Shown piece after piece: positions 27,171 to 36,418 of a stretch of 64,000 bases of DNA (position 1 is the first letter of the stretch; every line of letters begins with the position of its first letter). The notes beneath the pieces were generated by a model. That model did not search any database. It was not told the DNA's origin and was given only the letters and a program-made list of their open reading frames with translations. The stretch is taken from the NCBI GenBank assembly GCA_947497455.1, contig CANMGU010000002.1:1210506-1274505 (forward strand), in the 5' to 3' direction. The position numbers and the translations under genes were made by a program. Source of the DNA: an uncultured Sphingomonadaceae bacterium (lineage in GTDB: Bacteria; Pseudomonadota; Alphaproteobacteria; Sphingomonadales; Sphingomonadaceae).

Positions 27171-28887
27171 CAGCCAAGTCTCGGTTCTGCCTCCAGCCCC
27201 AAATCCAGACGGCAATATTTGCGCCAACCAAGATCGCGAAAAGGCTGTAAAATATGGCGTCGAAAGAACTGTTGGACGCTAATCCGATGGGTGAGAAGAG
27301 AATATACAGCGCCACCACACCGGAAAACAACGTGATCGCGAGGGGTTTGGCGAACCGCCACGGTGTGAGATCAACCTTCTCATTGCGAGTAAACTGCCAA
27401 GGATCTTCGCGCGGTTTCCAGAAACCGACAGCCAGCATGATGATGACCTCAATTGCAAAAAGAATCGCATATTGATGCAGGAAATGCAGCGTGATCACAT
27501 CGTCGAAGACGAAACGCAGCAATGCGTAAGCAGTGACATGGAACAGGATCACCAGCTTTGCGCCCAGTGCTGGAACCCGCCGCGTGAATAAGCCCATAAT
27601 CACGATGACGACGGTTGGGATATTATAGAATCCAGTGAACACCCGTATCACCTGCCATAGTCCTTGCTCAGCGAAATAGAGCATTGGCGCGACTATGAAG
27701 GAGAAAAGCGCGATGACGATGCTGGCGATTTTTGCTACGCGAACCAGCTCTGCATCACTGGCTTTCCCTTTGCGATAAGGACCATAGACATCGAGGCAGA
27801 ATAATGTTGCCGCGCTGTTGAGCAGCGAGTTGAACGAACTGAATACGGCGCCCAATAGAACTGCCAGGAAAAAACCGGCCATATAGACTGGCAAAACGTC
27901 TCTGATCAGACGAGGATAGGCTTGGTCTATCGAACCGAGGCCAGGACCATAAAGATGAAAGGCGATGACCCCCGGGATCATCATCATGAACGGCACCAGA
28001 ATTTTGAAGAATCCGGAATATAGGACGCCTTTCTGGCCTTCGGCCAAGGACGCTGCGCCAAGGGTCCGCTGGATCACATATTGGTTGGTACACCAGTAAA
28101 ACAGATTGGCGAACAGCATGCCCGTAAACAAGGTGCCGAAGGGCGTGGGATCATCCGCGCCGCCAATCGCGTTCAATTTCTGTGGATGGTCATTGACCAG
28201 CTTGTCGAGGCCGATGCTGAAATCACCGCCGCCCAGCGCCACGAGGCCAAGGACTGGCACCAATATACCAATGATCAGCAACCCGATACCGTTGATCGTG
28301 TCAGATATCGCAACCGCCCTCAGGCCGCCAAAGACTGCATAGACCGAACCAATCAGCCCGATCGCCACAACGGTCGCGACCAGGGATGGGAAATAGTCGA
28401 GACCGATCAATTGAGGCACATCGAATAACTGCATCACGGCAATTGATCCGGAATAGAGCACCGAAGGTATCGTCACCAATCCATAGCCGAGCATGAACAA
28501 TATGACCGACATTCTGCGCACGGTGCCGTCAAACCGGTCATTGAGAAATTCCGGCAAGGTCGAGAAAGCACCGGCGAGATAGCGCGGGAGAAAGATGAGA
28601 GCCATGGCAATGGTGGCGACCGCAGCCGTAACCTCCCACGCCATGCTGGACAGATTATATCCATATGCGGAACCGTTAAGCCCGATAAGCTGCTCGGCCG
28701 ATAAATTGGTCAATAACAGCGATCCCGCGATGAAGACGCTGCTCAGTCCGCGACCAGCGAGGAAATACCCATCCTTGCTGTCAACGCTGCCGCGTGTCTT
28801 GATCCAGCTGATCCACGCGACAAGTCCCATGAAAAATACACAAGAAACGGCGGTGAAGAGAAAATTACTGCCCTGCATGTCCGCCAT
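27163..28887 (-). CDS. Sodium:solute symporter (SSS/SLC5 family, sugar-transporter-like)
   Basis: 574 residues with about 14 hydrophobic helices. SSS landmarks include the N-terminal helix pair followed by KDGYFLAGRGLSSVFIAGSLLLTNLSAEQLIGLNG, GGLRAVAISDTINGIGLL, and SSFNSLLNSAATLFCLDVY, which contains the Na+-site Ser residues on helix 8. The sequence is closest in feel to SglT-type sugar or inositol transporters. It converges with the dioxygenase gene with an 8-bp overlap of coding ends, so no terminator lies between them. Inner membrane. Confidence 0.92.
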   Translation of the reverse strand: MADMQGSNFLFTAVSCVFFMGLVAWISWIKTRGSVDSKDGYFLAGRGLSSVFIAGSLLLTNLSAEQLIGLNGSAYGYNLSSMAWEVTAAVATIAMALIFLPRYLAGAFSTLPEFLNDRFDGTVRRMSVILFMLGYGLVTIPSVLYSGSIAVMQLFDVPQLIGLDYFPSLVATVVAIGLIGSVYAVFGGLRAVAISDTINGIGLLIIGILVPVLGLVALGGGDFSIGLDKLVNDHPQKLNAIGGADDPTPFGTLFTGMLFANLFYWCTNQYVIQRTLGAASLAEGQKGVLYSGFFKILVPFMMMIPGVIAFHLYGPGLGSIDQAYPRLIRDVLPVYMAGFFLAVLLGAVFSSFNSLLNSAATLFCLDVYGPYRKGKASDAELVRVAKIASIVIALFSFIVAPMLYFAEQGLWQVIRVFTGFYNIPTVVIVIMGLFTRRVPALGAKLVILFHVTAYALLRFVFDDVITLHFLHQYAILFAIEVIIMLAVGFWKPREDPWQFTRNEKVDLTPWRFAKPLAITLFSGVVALYILFSPIGLASNSSFDAIFYSLFAILVGANIAVWIWGWRQNRDLAAI

Positions 28888-28945
28888 TTAACAGGTTAGA
28901 TGTCAGGCAGATAGCAGCAAAAACAGAAATTTGGCGGTTGGTGGC

Positions 28946-30550
28946 TTACGGCGTCAGCACCGTGTCCACTGCGTCCGGCAATAGCTCGGGATAGTCGGTG
29001 ATATAGTGTAGGCCCCGACTTTCCTTGCGCGCGAGGGCAGATTTCACGATCAGATCCGCGACCTCGATCAGGTTGCGCAACTCGATCAAATCCTGGGTGA
29101 CGCGGAAATGTCCATAATATTCCTCAACTTCTCCGCGCAGCAGATCAATGCGGTGCTGGGCGCGTTCGAGGCGTTTGGTGGTGCGGACGATGCCAACATA
29201 ATTCCACATGAAGCGGCGGATTTCGGTCCAGGTCTGCTTGATCACAACCTCTTCATCGCTGTCGGTGACCCGGCTTTCGTCCCATGGCCGGATCGTCGGT
29301 GGCTCTGGCATATCTTCCCAGTGGGACGCGATATCCCGAGCAGCGGCATCACCAAATACGAAACATTCAAGCAGGCTGTTCGAAGCGAGGCGGTTGGCAC
29401 CGTGCAGGCCGCTCTCACTGGCTTCGCCAGCAGCATACAGGCCTGGCAGATCAGTGCGGCCATGCAAATCGATCAATATCCCGCCGCAGGTATAATGCTG
29501 CGCCGGTACAACCGGTATCGGCTCCTTGGTCATATCAATGTCCAGCCCGATCAACTTGTCGTAAATATTCGGGAAATGATGCTTCACAAATTCCGGATCG
29601 CGGTGCGAGATATCCAGATGGACATAATCCAGGCCGAGCCGTTTGATCTCATGGTCATTAGCGCGGGCAACAATATCGCGCGGAGCCAGTTCCATGCGTT
29701 CCGGATCAAATCGGTCCATGAACCGCTCGCCGCCCTCGTCGACATTGCCGTTCTTGTGTGGTGGCAATTTCAGATGACCGCCTTCTCCGCGCACCGCCTC
29801 GGTAATCAGGAAATTTTTGACTTCGAGATTATACAGGCAGGTCGGGTGGAACTGCATCATTTCCATATTGGAAACCCGAGCCCCGGCGCGCCAGGCCATA
29901 GCAATGCCGTCACCGGTAGCGCCGCGCGGAGCGGTCGAGAAGAGATAAGTCCTGCCAGCGCCGCCGCTCGCCATTATTGTAGCCCGCGAAGTCAGCGTTT
30001 CCACCCGTCCTGTCGCATTATTCAGCGCATAAACGCCCCAGACATTTTTTGCGCCTGTCGGTGTCTCGGCATGCCGGTCAGCGATCAGGTCAATCGCGAC
30101 CATATGCGGCTGCAGCGTGATATTGGGATGGGCCGAAGCGGTTTTCTGCAGTGCTTCCTGGACAGCCCAGCCGGTTGCATCGTCGACATGAACAATTCGG
30201 CGGTGGCTATGGCCTCCTTCACGGGTTAGGTGAAGGACCTCCGCTTCCTTATTGAAGGGCACACCCATTTCTTCCAGTCGTTCAATCGCAGCAGGCGCAT
30301 TTTCAACAACAAACTCTACGGTTTCTCGCCGATTGAGTCCGGCTCCCGCGACCATCGTATCGTCAATATGATTTTCAAACGTGTCGCCAGCATCGAGAAC
30401 TGCGGCAATGCCGCCTTGCGCCCATGCGGTCGAACCGCCTGCGAGATCACCTTTGGCGAGGACCAGCACCTTGTGTGTGCGCGCCAAGGTGATAGCTGCA
30501 CTCAGTCCCGCTGCGCCGGAACCGACGATGATGACATCGTAATGGCTCAC
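28946..30550 (-). CDS. nadB: L-aspartate oxidase
   Basis: 534 residues. FAD-binding IIVGSGAAGLSAAITLA at the N terminus, GGIAAVL and the succinate-dehydrogenase-flavoprotein-like stretches HPT(C)LYN, RGEGGHLK and HYTCGGI are diagnostic of NadB. It oxidises L-aspartate to iminoaspartate, the first step of de novo NAD synthesis with NadA. It starts at GTG 30550, overlapping the ABC ATPase stop as GTGA, so the two are translationally coupled. nadA and nadC are not next to it here, and the ABC pairing is odd. Confidence 0.95.
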   Translation of the reverse strand: MSHYDVIIVGSGAAGLSAAITLARTHKVLVLAKGDLAGGSTAWAQGGIAAVLDAGDTFENHIDDTMVAGAGLNRRETVEFVVENAPAAIERLEEMGVPFNKEAEVLHLTREGGHSHRRIVHVDDATGWAVQEALQKTASAHPNITLQPHMVAIDLIADRHAETPTGAKNVWGVYALNNATGRVETLTSRATIMASGGAGRTYLFSTAPRGATGDGIAMAWRAGARVSNMEMMQFHPTCLYNLEVKNFLITEAVRGEGGHLKLPPHKNGNVDEGGERFMDRFDPERMELAPRDIVARANDHEIKRLGLDYVHLDISHRDPEFVKHHFPNIYDKLIGLDIDMTKEPIPVVPAQHYTCGGILIDLHGRTDLPGLYAAGEASESGLHGANRLASNSLLECFVFGDAAARDIASHWEDMPEPPTIRPWDESRVTDSDEEVVIKQTWTEIRRFMWNYVGIVRTTKRLERAQHRIDLLRGEVEEYYGHFRVTQDLIELRNLIEVADLIVKSALARKESRGLHYITDYPELLPDAVDTVLTP

Positions 30551-31482
30551 GCGGCTTTGCGGGTCAAATTCAGGAACACGTCTTCCAGATCCGCTTCGCG
30601 TGTCGTGACATCGACAATCTGGTAACCGCGTTTCTGTATCGCCTCCATCACCCCGCCAGCGTTGGTGTGGTCCTTGTTATAGGTCACGGCAATGGTGCGC
30701 GGGCCGATAATGTCGGCTTTCAGGAAAAGATCATCGGCAAAGGTTACTGCATCGGATTCTTCCGAAATATCCCGGTCTAACGTGAGCTCGACGAGCTTTT
30801 CGCGCGCCATATCGACCAGCTCCGGAGTGGTTTTCAGGGCAATCAGCTTGCCATGATTGATAATTGCAATCCGGTCGCAGAGATTTTCCGCCTCTTCCAG
30901 ATAATGGGTTGTCAGAACAATGGTGACGCCTGATTTGTTGAGCTGTTCGACATATTCCCAGAGCTGTTGGCGCAATTCGATATCAACGCCAGCGGTCGGC
31001 TCATCCAATACTAGGATAGGCGGTGAATGGACCATGGCCTTGGCCACCAGCAGCCGCCGTTTCATGCCGCCGGATAATGTTCTTGAATAGGCGTCGGCCT
31101 TGTCTTCCAGATGGACGGCACGAAGCAGTTCCATGGTCCGACGTTGCGATTTCTTGATCCCGTAGAGACCAGCGACCACTTCCAGCGATTCTGCTGGCGT
31201 AAAAAACGGATCAAACATGATTTCCTGCGGTACGATGCCGATGGATGCCTTGGCATTGCGGTGATCTGCATCAATGTCAAAGCCCCAGATGTTAGCAGAA
31301 CCGCTGGTTTTGCTAACCATACCGGACAATATATTGATCAGGGTAGATTTGCCGGCACCATTGGGGCCCAGAAGCCCGAAAATCTCGCCACGTTTCACGT
31401 CAAAAGTCACGTCATCCAGCGCTTTCTTGCCGCCGGCATAGGTTTTCGAAAGATGGTCGATGGAAATAGCTGCTTCGGTCAT
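30547..31482 (-). CDS. ABC transporter ATP-binding protein (ABC-2 export type), no adjacent permease
   Basis: 311 residues. Walker A GPNGAGKSTL, signature LSGGMKRRLLVAKAM, Walker B ILVLDEPTAGVD and switch His in LTTHYLEEAE are all intact. Sequence style and length fit DrrA/YadG-type ATPases, which pair with an ABC-2 permease to export drugs, lipids or polysaccharide parts. The permease normally follows directly, but here nadB follows with a 4-bp overlap and a DUF4402 gene lies divergently upstream. The partner must be elsewhere in the genome. Confidence 0.93.
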   Translation of the reverse strand: MTEAAISIDHLSKTYAGGKKALDDVTFDVKRGEIFGLLGPNGAGKSTLINILSGMVSKTSGSANIWGFDIDADHRNAKASIGIVPQEIMFDPFFTPAESLEVVAGLYGIKKSQRRTMELLRAVHLEDKADAYSRTLSGGMKRRLLVAKAMVHSPPILVLDEPTAGVDIELRQQLWEYVEQLNKSGVTIVLTTHYLEEAENLCDRIAIINHGKLIALKTTPELVDMAREKLVELTLDRDISEESDAVTFADDLFLKADIIGPRTIAVTYNKDHTNAGGVMEAIQKRGYQIVDVTTREADLEDVFLNLTRKAA

Positions 31483-31618
31483 GGCAACCGCATAACCATC
31501 TTGTGTCCCACAATCAAAGGCTTTGCACAGCTTTTGATACAGAATGTGACAGGGTTTAACCCAAAATTAGGCATGATATTAAACTTATCTTTGTGGTCTT
31601 GCCGCTAGAGATGGCAAT

Positions 31619-32167
31619 GTGGAACAAGTAAGGGACCAGAAACGGGCGTGTAAGCCCGTATTTGCGCGTGCAGCACTTATGCTGCCGGCGCTGGCATGCA
31701 TTGGCCTAGCGCAACCTGCGCAGGCGCAATCTGCTAGCGGTGATGCGACCGTTGTCGTCAATCAGGGCGTCAACATGGTTAAAAATTCCGATCTGCATTT
31801 TGGCGACTTTATTGCGGGCACGATCCGATCCGTATTTCGGATGGATCCGGCAACCGGCGCGCTTGATCAACGCAATGGCAATGCCACATCCATTGGTGGG
31901 GCGCCGACAGTAGCTTCCTTCACAGCCTTCGGGACGCCGTTGACCCGCGTCCAGATCACTGTGGCGGAAAACCGCATTGATATTGTCCGTGATGGCGGGA
32001 CGGAGACGATGCGGGTTAACCGGTTCCGATTTGATGGGCCGCGTAACCGGACTCTCGATGCCAGTGGGGAAGCAAATTATCAGATTGGCGGCCAATTGCG
32101 GATCGGCGCCAATCAGGTGGGAGGCACCTATCGCGGGGTGTTCAACGTGACGATCGATTATCAGTAA
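31619..32167 (+). CDS. DUF4402 secreted protein, copy 1
   Basis: 182 residues from GTG 31619. Signal peptide ends near QPAQAQS (residue 35-37). The rest is a single DUF4402 domain, beta-sandwich like, related in appearance to spore-coat-U/pilin subunits: NSDLHFGDFIAG, then a long strand series ending in GGTYRGVFNVTIDY. These are extracellular or surface proteins of unknown job, sometimes in chaperone-usher contexts; no chaperone or usher is seen here. A second copy follows 80 bp downstream. Ribosome site for the GTG is weak, so the exact start is uncertain. Confidence 0.82.
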   Translation: MEQVRDQKRACKPVFARAALMLPALACIGLAQPAQAQSASGDATVVVNQGVNMVKNSDLHFGDFIAGTIRSVFRMDPATGALDQRNGNATSIGGAPTVASFTAFGTPLTRVQITVAENRIDIVRDGGTETMRVNRFRFDGPRNRTLDASGEANYQIGGQLRIGANQVGGTYRGVFNVTIDYQ

Positions 32168-32247
32168 ATGAGTAGTTTCGCTGAAAGGTTAATGGGGATT
32201 AACCATGAAGCATAGCTGTTGTTTAGACTTTTGTGGGTAGTGAGTAA

Positions 32248-32796
32248 ATGATGAAGACCAGAGACCAGATTATATCGCGGCTGATCGGCTGCTTGTTGAT
32301 CCTGCTTATCGGGATGACGAGCGCACCGGCCGCATTTGCACAAACTGCTGATGCTGACGCCAGAGCTGTGACCATTGGTCCGCTTTCAGTCGTGAATATC
32401 GCAGATTTGGAATTCGGGAACATTGTTCCTTCGCCGGCTTCGGGTACGGTTTTTATCGATACGCGTAATGGCAACCGGACAAGTACGGGCGGTGTTACGC
32501 TGGCCTCTGGTGCATCGAGCCGTGCCAACTTCATCATCTACGGCGGACCGAACCAGATTGTTGAAATATCCATTCCTGGAACCATGACGGTGACCCACAC
32601 CAACGGCACCGACAACATGAATATTGACCAGATGGCGATAGGCAATGGCAATCGGAATTTCAGCACCTTTGTTCGCGGCCTGTTGGGGACGCTTGGTATC
32701 TATCAGCTGACCGTTGGCGGACGGCTCAATGTCGGTGCTGATCAAGAGGCTGGTGCCTATACAGGTACGTTCACGATGACGGTTGACTATCTCTGA
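32248..32796 (+). CDS. DUF4402 secreted protein, copy 2
   Basis: 182 residues, the same length as its upstream paralogue. Signal peptide about 1-33 (LLILLIGMTSAPAAFAQ). The DUF4402 domain shows IADLEFGNIVPSPASGTVFI, GGRLNVGADQEAGAYTGTFT and a terminal TVDYL. Divergence from copy 1 is considerable outside the domain core, so the duplication is old or the two were kept for different partners. No assembly machinery is adjacent. Confidence 0.88.
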   Translation: MMKTRDQIISRLIGCLLILLIGMTSAPAAFAQTADADARAVTIGPLSVVNIADLEFGNIVPSPASGTVFIDTRNGNRTSTGGVTLASGASSRANFIIYGGPNQIVEISIPGTMTVTHTNGTDNMNIDQMAIGNGNRNFSTFVRGLLGTLGIYQLTVGGRLNVGADQEAGAYTGTFTMTVDYL

Positions 32797-32875
32797 TCCT
32801 ATTGGTCGGTATGACCTGCATAATATCGGTGCGTAATATATTGCGCTGACCAGACACTGTTGCTAATTCGGCGTC

Positions 32876-33088
32876 ATGAACGACATACCTGAAACCGTAA
32901 GAACAGCGAAAAAACGCAATGCCTGTGATGGTGCGTCCGATATTCCGGGTGGCGCTGCGCTAGGTCATCCCCGCGTTTGGCTGGAAATTGATGAAAAAGG
33001 CTATGTCGATTGCGGCTATTGTGATCGCCGTTTCATCCTTATTGGCGGTCCAGCTGATGTCACCGCCGAGGCGTCTTCAAGCGAATAA
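32876..33088 (+). CDS. zf-CHCC zinc-finger protein (NDUFS6-like)
   Basis: 70 residues. The zinc-finger core is C-x-G-x8-G-H-P-x-V-W-L-E-I followed by VDCGYCDRRFIL: Cys19, His33 and the CxxC near residues 46-49. This is the bacterial relative of the mitochondrial complex I subunit NDUFS6, common in alphaproteobacteria and thought to bind zinc. It lies 49 bp upstream of tldD on the same strand. Confidence 0.9.
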   Translation: MNDIPETVRTAKKRNACDGASDIPGGAALGHPRVWLEIDEKGYVDCGYCDRRFILIGGPADVTAEASSSE

Positions 33089-33137
33089 TCTGACTTAAGG
33101 GGGTGCGCTGCCCCGATTTCGTTTCTATATAAACGGA

Positions 33138-34568
33138 ATGATGAAAAATTTGGACCCTCGCTCGTTTCTGTATCGCCCCGACGGATTGGATCCGGAACGG
33201 GCTAAGGCCCTTGTATCGGGAAGCCTTTCCGCCTGTGATGACGGTGAGCTTTATCTGCAATATAGCGCGGTAGAAAGCTTCGGCTTTGATGATGGCCGAT
33301 TGAAAACAGCCGATTACAGCACCGATAGCGGCTTCGGCTTGCGCGGTGTGTCGGGCGAGATGACCGGTTTCTCACATAGTAACGAAATTAGTGAAGCGGC
33401 AATCAAGCGTGCAGCGCAGACGCTAGAACTGCTAGACCCGGCAAAGGGTGATCCGGCCCCGCCGCCTCGCGGGTCAAACCAGCATCTTTACGGCGAAGCC
33501 AATCCGCTCGAAGCCATCCCGTTCGCGAAAAAAGTTGCCCTGTGTCAAGAGATTGACGCTGCGGCTCGCGCTCGTGATCCACGCGTGGCGCAGGTTTCTG
33601 TGGGTCTTTCCGGCAGCTGGAGCGTCGTCGAGATTGTCCGCCCCGACGGGTTCGTTGCAACCGATGTGCGACCCCTGGTCCGGTTGAACGTCTCGATAGT
33701 GGCGGAGCACAATGGCCGCCGCGAAACCGGCAGCTTTGGCATGGGTGGGCGTTATCTCTACGACCAGCTATTTGAGGAAGCGCGCTGGAGCCGGGCGGTC
33801 GATGAGGCATTGAACCAGGCGTTGATCAATCTTGAAAGCGTCGATGCGCCGGCTGGTGAACAAACGGTTTTGCTTGGGCCTGGTTGGCCTGGAATCATTC
33901 TGCACGAAGCGATAGGTCACGGCCTTGAAGGCGATTTCAACCGCAAGGGCACTAGTGCTTTTTCCGGTCGGATCGGCGAGCGGGTGGCTGCGCCGGGAGT
34001 CACAGTTGTGGACGATGGCTCAATCAACGAACGGCGCGGATCATTGAGCATTGATGACGAAGGCACTCCGACACAGGAAAATGTCCTGATCGAGGACGGC
34101 ATATTGAAATGCTATATGCAAGATCGGCTCAATGCGCGCCTGATGGGCGTTCCGGCAACCGGAAATGGGCGCCGCGAAAGCTATGCGCACGCACCGATGC
34201 CGCGGATGACCAACACGTTTATGCGGGGCGGCAAGGATGATCCCGATGAGTTGATGAGCCGCGTCAAGAACGGTATCTACGCCAAGAGCTTCGGCGGCGG
34301 GCAGGTGGATATTGTCTCAGGCAAGTTCGTCTTCTCCTGCACCGAGGCCTACAAGATCGAAAACGGTAAGCTGGGCGCGCCAATCAAGGGCGCTACACTG
34401 ATCGGCGACGGCCCGACAGCGCTCACCAAAGTGACCGGCATCGGCAATGATATGGCCCTCGACGAAGGTATCGGTGTGTGCGGCAAGGGCGGTCAATCTG
34501 TGCCCGCTGGTGTGGGACAGCCAACCTTGCTGGTCGATGGCTTGACGGTTGGGGGCACTGCCGCTTGA
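33138..34568 (+). CDS. tldD: Metalloprotease TldD
   Basis: 476 residues. The zinc motif HEAIGHGLEGDF at about 256-267 (HExxxH) and GTPTQENVLIEDG with the C-terminal GGGQVDIVSGKFVFSC are characteristic of TldD. With its inactive partner TldE/PmbA it forms a heterodimeric protease degrading unstructured peptides and maturing some modified peptides. Two adjacent ATGs (33138, 33141) both fit. Its stop overlaps the ATG of the next gene as TGATG. pmbA is not in the window. Confidence 0.96.
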   Translation: MMKNLDPRSFLYRPDGLDPERAKALVSGSLSACDDGELYLQYSAVESFGFDDGRLKTADYSTDSGFGLRGVSGEMTGFSHSNEISEAAIKRAAQTLELLDPAKGDPAPPPRGSNQHLYGEANPLEAIPFAKKVALCQEIDAAARARDPRVAQVSVGLSGSWSVVEIVRPDGFVATDVRPLVRLNVSIVAEHNGRRETGSFGMGGRYLYDQLFEEARWSRAVDEALNQALINLESVDAPAGEQTVLLGPGWPGIILHEAIGHGLEGDFNRKGTSAFSGRIGERVAAPGVTVVDDGSINERRGSLSIDDEGTPTQENVLIEDGILKCYMQDRLNARLMGVPATGNGRRESYAHAPMPRMTNTFMRGGKDDPDELMSRVKNGIYAKSFGGGQVDIVSGKFVFSCTEAYKIENGKLGAPIKGATLIGDGPTALTKVTGIGNDMALDEGIGVCGKGGQSVPAGVGQPTLLVDGLTVGGTAA

Positions 34569-35113
34569 TGCCTGACAATTGGTCAGGCCAGATTATCCAT
34601 TACTGGTTCGAGGAGTTAAGCCCGGATGACTGGTTCGGCTCCGCCGATACAATGGACGACCCCATTACCGAGCGTTTTCAAGAGCTTTGGGAAGAGCAAA
34701 AGGCCAGGGTTGCAGATGACTTCTTGATCTCTCCGGAACAGGCTCTGGCTGCGATCATCCTGTTTGACCAATTTCCGCGAAATATGTTTCGGGATACGGC
34801 GGAGGCCTTTGCCACCGATCATCTGGCCCTGCAGATTGCTGGTAAAGCCATTGACCGGGACTATGACCATCAGCTGACAGATGATCAGCGGATGTTTGTT
34901 TATATGCCTTTCATGCATAGCGAGGATCTTGACGACCAGACTCGCTCACTCGGATTATTTACCGCGTTGGGTGTCGAAAATAACATCAAATTTGCCAAGG
35001 CGCACCGCGATATCATCGAAAAATATGGCCGCTTTCCGCACCGCAATACGGTGCTCGGCCGAGAGAACCGCCCTGAAGAACAGGCGGCCATTGATCAAGG
35101 CTCGGATTGGTAA
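34568..35113 (+). CDS. DUF924 family protein
   Basis: 181 residues from ATG 34568, which overlaps the tldD stop (TGATG). Typical DUF924 pattern: IIHYWFEELSPDDWFGS at the start, then ILFDQFPRNMFRDTAEAFATD and YMPFMHSEDLDDQ. All-helical, cytoplasmic, TPR-like fold, function unknown. Translational coupling to tldD suggests joint expression. Followed after 10 bp by a CPBP membrane protease. Confidence 0.93.
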   Translation: MPDNWSGQIIHYWFEELSPDDWFGSADTMDDPITERFQELWEEQKARVADDFLISPEQALAAIILFDQFPRNMFRDTAEAFATDHLALQIAGKAIDRDYDHQLTDDQRMFVYMPFMHSEDLDDQTRSLGLFTALGVENNIKFAKAHRDIIEKYGRFPHRNTVLGRENRPEEQAAIDQGSDW

Positions 35114-35123
35114 GGATCTTTCT

Positions 35124-35627
35124 GTGCATTTAATTTTTCAACAAACGGTGGGGGCTCTGAAAACCTGGCCTGATTCCCGGCATTGGTTTGCAGCTCTGCG
35201 CCTCGCGGTTCCAGCGCTTGCGATCATGGCTGCTTTGGGGTTTCTTGCGGGCTGGCTCGTGTGGAATCCGGTCACCGACATCACGACCGTGTTGGTCGCT
35301 GCTGCTTTCCTGTTTTTCGTTCCCGCTTTGCTTGAGGAACTGCTGTTCCGCGGCGTTCTGCTTTCGTGGCTCACACAGTTCACGCCGCGCTGGGGGGCTT
35401 GGCTATCAACTCTGCTATTTGTCGCCTGGCATCCGTTACAGGCACTAACCATCGGGCCGCCCTGGGCCGATATGTTTCTGCAACCAACATTCTGGATCGC
35501 CACGTTGATTATGGGGATCATATTGTCGCATATCCGCATTGTCTCCCGATCACTATGGCCAGTGATTTTGATACACTGGTTTGCTGTTCTGATCTGGAAA
35601 TCTCTGTTAGGAGGACCTTTCTATTGA
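35124..35627 (+). CDS. CPBP-family intramembrane glutamic endopeptidase
   Basis: 167 residues from GTG 35124 with AAGGATC upstream; an in-frame extension back to 34881 would run inside DUF924 and is a shadow. Four or five hydrophobic helices. The Abi/CPBP motifs are EELLFRG (EExxxR), AWHPLQAL and HWFAVLIW, which carry the conserved His residues. Relatives are CAAX prenyl-protease-like intramembrane enzymes, some linked to bacteriocin self-immunity. Substrate unknown. Confidence 0.87.
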   Translation: MHLIFQQTVGALKTWPDSRHWFAALRLAVPALAIMAALGFLAGWLVWNPVTDITTVLVAAAFLFFVPALLEELLFRGVLLSWLTQFTPRWGAWLSTLLFVAWHPLQALTIGPPWADMFLQPTFWIATLIMGIILSHIRIVSRSLWPVILIHWFAVLIWKSLLGGPFY

Positions 35628-35642
35628 ATAGGAAATGGCACC

Positions 35643-36203
35643 ATGGCTGAATTTTTCGATGCATTGAATGATGATCACACGGCTTTTATCGCGAAACAGC
35701 CGATATTTTTTGTCGCGACAGCAGCGCCAGATGCGCGGATCAACTTGTCGCCGAAAGGCTATGATGTCTTTCGCGTGCTCGGACCAAAGCGTGTAGCCTA
35801 TCTTGACCTTGCCGGTTCGGGCAACGAAACGCATGCGCATCTGATCGCAGATGGCCGGGTTACGATCATGTTCAACAATTTTGCCAATCCGGCGCTGATC
35901 ATGCGGCTCTATGGCACGGGAAAACCGGTCTTGCCGCAGGATGAGGGCTGGGACGAGCTGGCCGCTCATTTCGAGATATTACCTGGCACGCGTCAGATAT
36001 TCGATATTGCGGTGGACAATGTGCAGACCAGTTGTGGCTGGGGTGTGCCGCAGATGGAGTTGACATCAGAGCGCGAAACTCTGGTCAAATATCATCGCCA
36101 GTCCGATCCCGAAAAATGGATGGAGAAGACGGCAGAGCGGGTGGAGAGCATTGACGGCCTGCCGACACGCGCGACTGATCGCTATCTAGGCGGGAATGGC
36201 TAG
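35643..36203 (+). CDS. Pyridoxamine 5'-phosphate oxidase-family (FMN-binding split barrel) protein
   Basis: 186 residues. The split-barrel pattern is clear: KQPIFFVATAAPDARINLSPKG followed by RVAYLDLAGSGNETHAHL and GRVTIMFNNFANPALIMRLYG. This subgroup uses FMN or another flavin and is not PdxH itself, since the PLP-site residues and length differ. Likely a small flavin reductase or oxidase. It sits in a tightly packed plus-strand run (15 bp after the CPBP gene, 2 bp before DUF2007). Confidence 0.9.
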   Translation: MAEFFDALNDDHTAFIAKQPIFFVATAAPDARINLSPKGYDVFRVLGPKRVAYLDLAGSGNETHAHLIADGRVTIMFNNFANPALIMRLYGTGKPVLPQDEGWDELAAHFEILPGTRQIFDIAVDNVQTSCGWGVPQMELTSERETLVKYHRQSDPEKWMEKTAERVESIDGLPTRATDRYLGGNG

Positions 36204-36205
36204 CA

Positions 36206-36418
36206 GTGAGTCTCGTCGAACTGTCTCGCCATATGCATGGCTATGAAGCCGAGATCATCCGCGGCCGCCTCGAAGCTGCGGGCATTGGGGCGGTCTGCTT
36301 TGATAGCGGCGTGAACATTGTCGAGGGAGCGGGTATTGCTTTGCCGGCGCGCGTGATGGTGCTCAAGGAAGACCTCGGTGAGGCGAAGGCCATATTGGCT
36401 GAGGATGTTTCGTTATGA
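36206..36418 (+). CDS. DUF2007 (putative signal-transducing) small protein
   Basis: 70 residues from GTG 36206. Ferredoxin-like small fold expected: SLVELSRHMHGYEAEIIRGRLEAAGIGAVCFD, then LPARVMVLKEDLGEAKAIL. DUF2007 proteins are named signal-transducing by GlnB-like fold, with no proven role. Two bases follow the stop of the PNPOx-like gene, and its stop overlaps the ATG of the patatin gene (ATGA), so the three are co-translated. Confidence 0.88.
   Translation: MSLVELSRHMHGYEAEIIRGRLEAAGIGAVCFDSGVNIVEGAGIALPARVMVLKEDLGEAKAILAEDVSL

Noticed and set aside
29108..30229. 373-residue plus-strand frame antisense to nadB
   Set aside because: Long only because the antisense of a GC-biased gene lacks stops; nadB has diagnostic motifs.
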